This document shows, piece by piece, positions 14,316 to 15,009 of a stretch of 15,009 nucleotides of DNA. The stretch's first letter is position 1. Each line of letters opens with the position of its first letter. The translations under genes and the position numbers were made by a program. The notes beneath the pieces are model-generated. The model was not told where the DNA came from, did no database searches, and saw only the letters and a list, made by a program, of their open reading frames with translations. This DNA comes from Calidifontimicrobium sp964618555 (GTDB lineage Bacteria > Pseudomonadota > Gammaproteobacteria > Burkholderiales > Burkholderiaceae_C): the NCBI GenBank assembly GCA_964618555.1, contig CAZUBF010000090.1, forward strand, positions 1 to 15,009, written 5' to 3'.

Positions 14316-15009
14316 ATGAGCCGACGCCACTTCCTCGAGTTCGAGCAGCCGATCGCCGAACTCGAGAAGAAGATCGAGGAACTGCGATTCGTGCAGAACG
14401 AGTCGGCGGTCGACATCTCCGAGGAGATCGACCGCCTCGACAAGAAGAGCCTGCAGCTGACCAAGGAGATCTACGCCAGCCTGAGCCCCTGGCAGGTGAC
14501 GCAGATCGCACGTCATCCGCAGCGCCCGTACACGCTCGACTACGTCGCCGACGTGTTCACCGACTTCCAGGAACTGCACGGCGACCGCGCTTACGCCGAC
14601 GACCTGTCGATCGTCGGCGGGCTGGCGCGCTTCAACGGGCAGGCGTGCATGGTGATCGGCCACCAGAAGGGCCGCGACACGAAGGAGCGCGCGGCGCGCA
14701 ACTTCGGCATGAGTCGTCCCGAGGGCTACCGCAAGGCGCTGCGGCTGATGAAGCTCGCCGAGAAGTTCGCCCTGCCGGTGTTCACCTTCGTCGACACCCC
14801 GGGCGCGTATCCGGGCATCGGCGCCGAGGAGCGCGGCCAGAGCGAGGCGATCGGGCGCAACATCTTCGAGATGGCGCAGCTCGAGGTGCCGATCGTGGTG
14901 ACGATCATCGGCGAGGGCGGCTCGGGTGGCGCACTGGCGATCAGCGTCGGCGACCAGGTGCTGATGCTGCAGTACTCGGTGTATTCGGTGATCTCGCCCG
15001 AGGGTTGCG
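14316..15009 (+). CDS. accA: Acetyl-CoA carboxylase carboxyltransferase subunit alpha (partial, runs off the right edge)
   Basis: The first 231 residues of about 320. AccA and AccD form the carboxyltransferase that moves CO2 from biotin to acetyl-CoA, giving malonyl-CoA for fatty acid synthesis. The N-terminal helix region (FLEFEQPIAELEKKIEELRF) and RHPQRPYTLDYV are standard. The crotonase-like core follows with QKGRDTKERAARNFGM, FVDTPGAYPGIGAEERGQSE, IGEGGSGGALAI and the oxyanion-loop region YSVISPEGC at the edge. ATG 14316 is preceded by GAGGG at about seven bases. No stop or frameshift is seen up to base 15009. As an essential gene it supports a chromosomal location. Confidence 0.97.
   Translation, partial: MSRRHFLEFEQPIAELEKKIEELRFVQNESAVDISEEIDRLDKKSLQLTKEIYASLSPWQVTQIARHPQRPYTLDYVADVFTDFQELHGDRAYADDLSIVGGLARFNGQACMVIGHQKGRDTKERAARNFGMSRPEGYRKALRLMKLAEKFALPVFTFVDTPGAYPGIGAEERGQSEAIGRNIFEMAQLEVPIVVTIIGEGGSGGALAISVGDQVLMLQYSVYSVISPEGC

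Overview
The window looks like the chromosome of a GC-rich betaproteobacterium of the Burkholderiales. This is inferred from gene content, gene order (csp facing clpS-clpA; ppiA-ppiB-lpxH-mtfA; cysS-alkA-accA) and protein sequence, not from a database match. It splits into an accessory part (about 1-6310) and a conserved core part (about 6337-15009).

Accessory part. A minus-strand pair of unrecognised genes (82 and 235 codons) diverges from a plus-strand replication module: an AlpA-like helix-turn-helix protein, an 81-residue protein and a 688-residue TOPRIM-AAA primase-helicase. All three plus-strand genes overlap by 1-4 bases. The larger minus-strand gene appears to be cut short at the left edge by the end of an insertion sequence with repeated termini resembling the IS21 family. 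Downstream of the primase is a repeat-rich, gene-free stretch (3902-4107) that could be a replication origin. A toxin-antitoxin block follows: parDE with a terminator, then an operon of a ribbon-helix-helix antitoxin, a Doc toxin, a HigA-like regulator with no visible HigB, and a 54-codon ribbon-helix-helix protein. No integrase, relaxase or tRNA is visible, so the type of element and its left boundary are unknown.

Core part. A cold-shock protein gene on the minus strand faces clpS-clpA, the adaptor and unfoldase of the ClpAP protease. Convergent to clpA is a tightly coupled minus-strand operon read in the order ppiA, ppiB, lpxH, mtfA: a periplasmic and a cytoplasmic prolyl isomerase, a lipid A pathway hydrolase (so the cell is Gram-negative) and a zinc peptidase. 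Divergent from ppiA is cysS, followed by an AlkA-type DNA glycosylase and accA, which runs off the right edge.

The most notable non-coding signals are a leader hairpin that would hide the ribosome binding site of the 82-codon gene, the GTTCCC repeat field behind the primase, a paired TCATGA operator before the doc operon, and a strong hairpin in the cysS leader.
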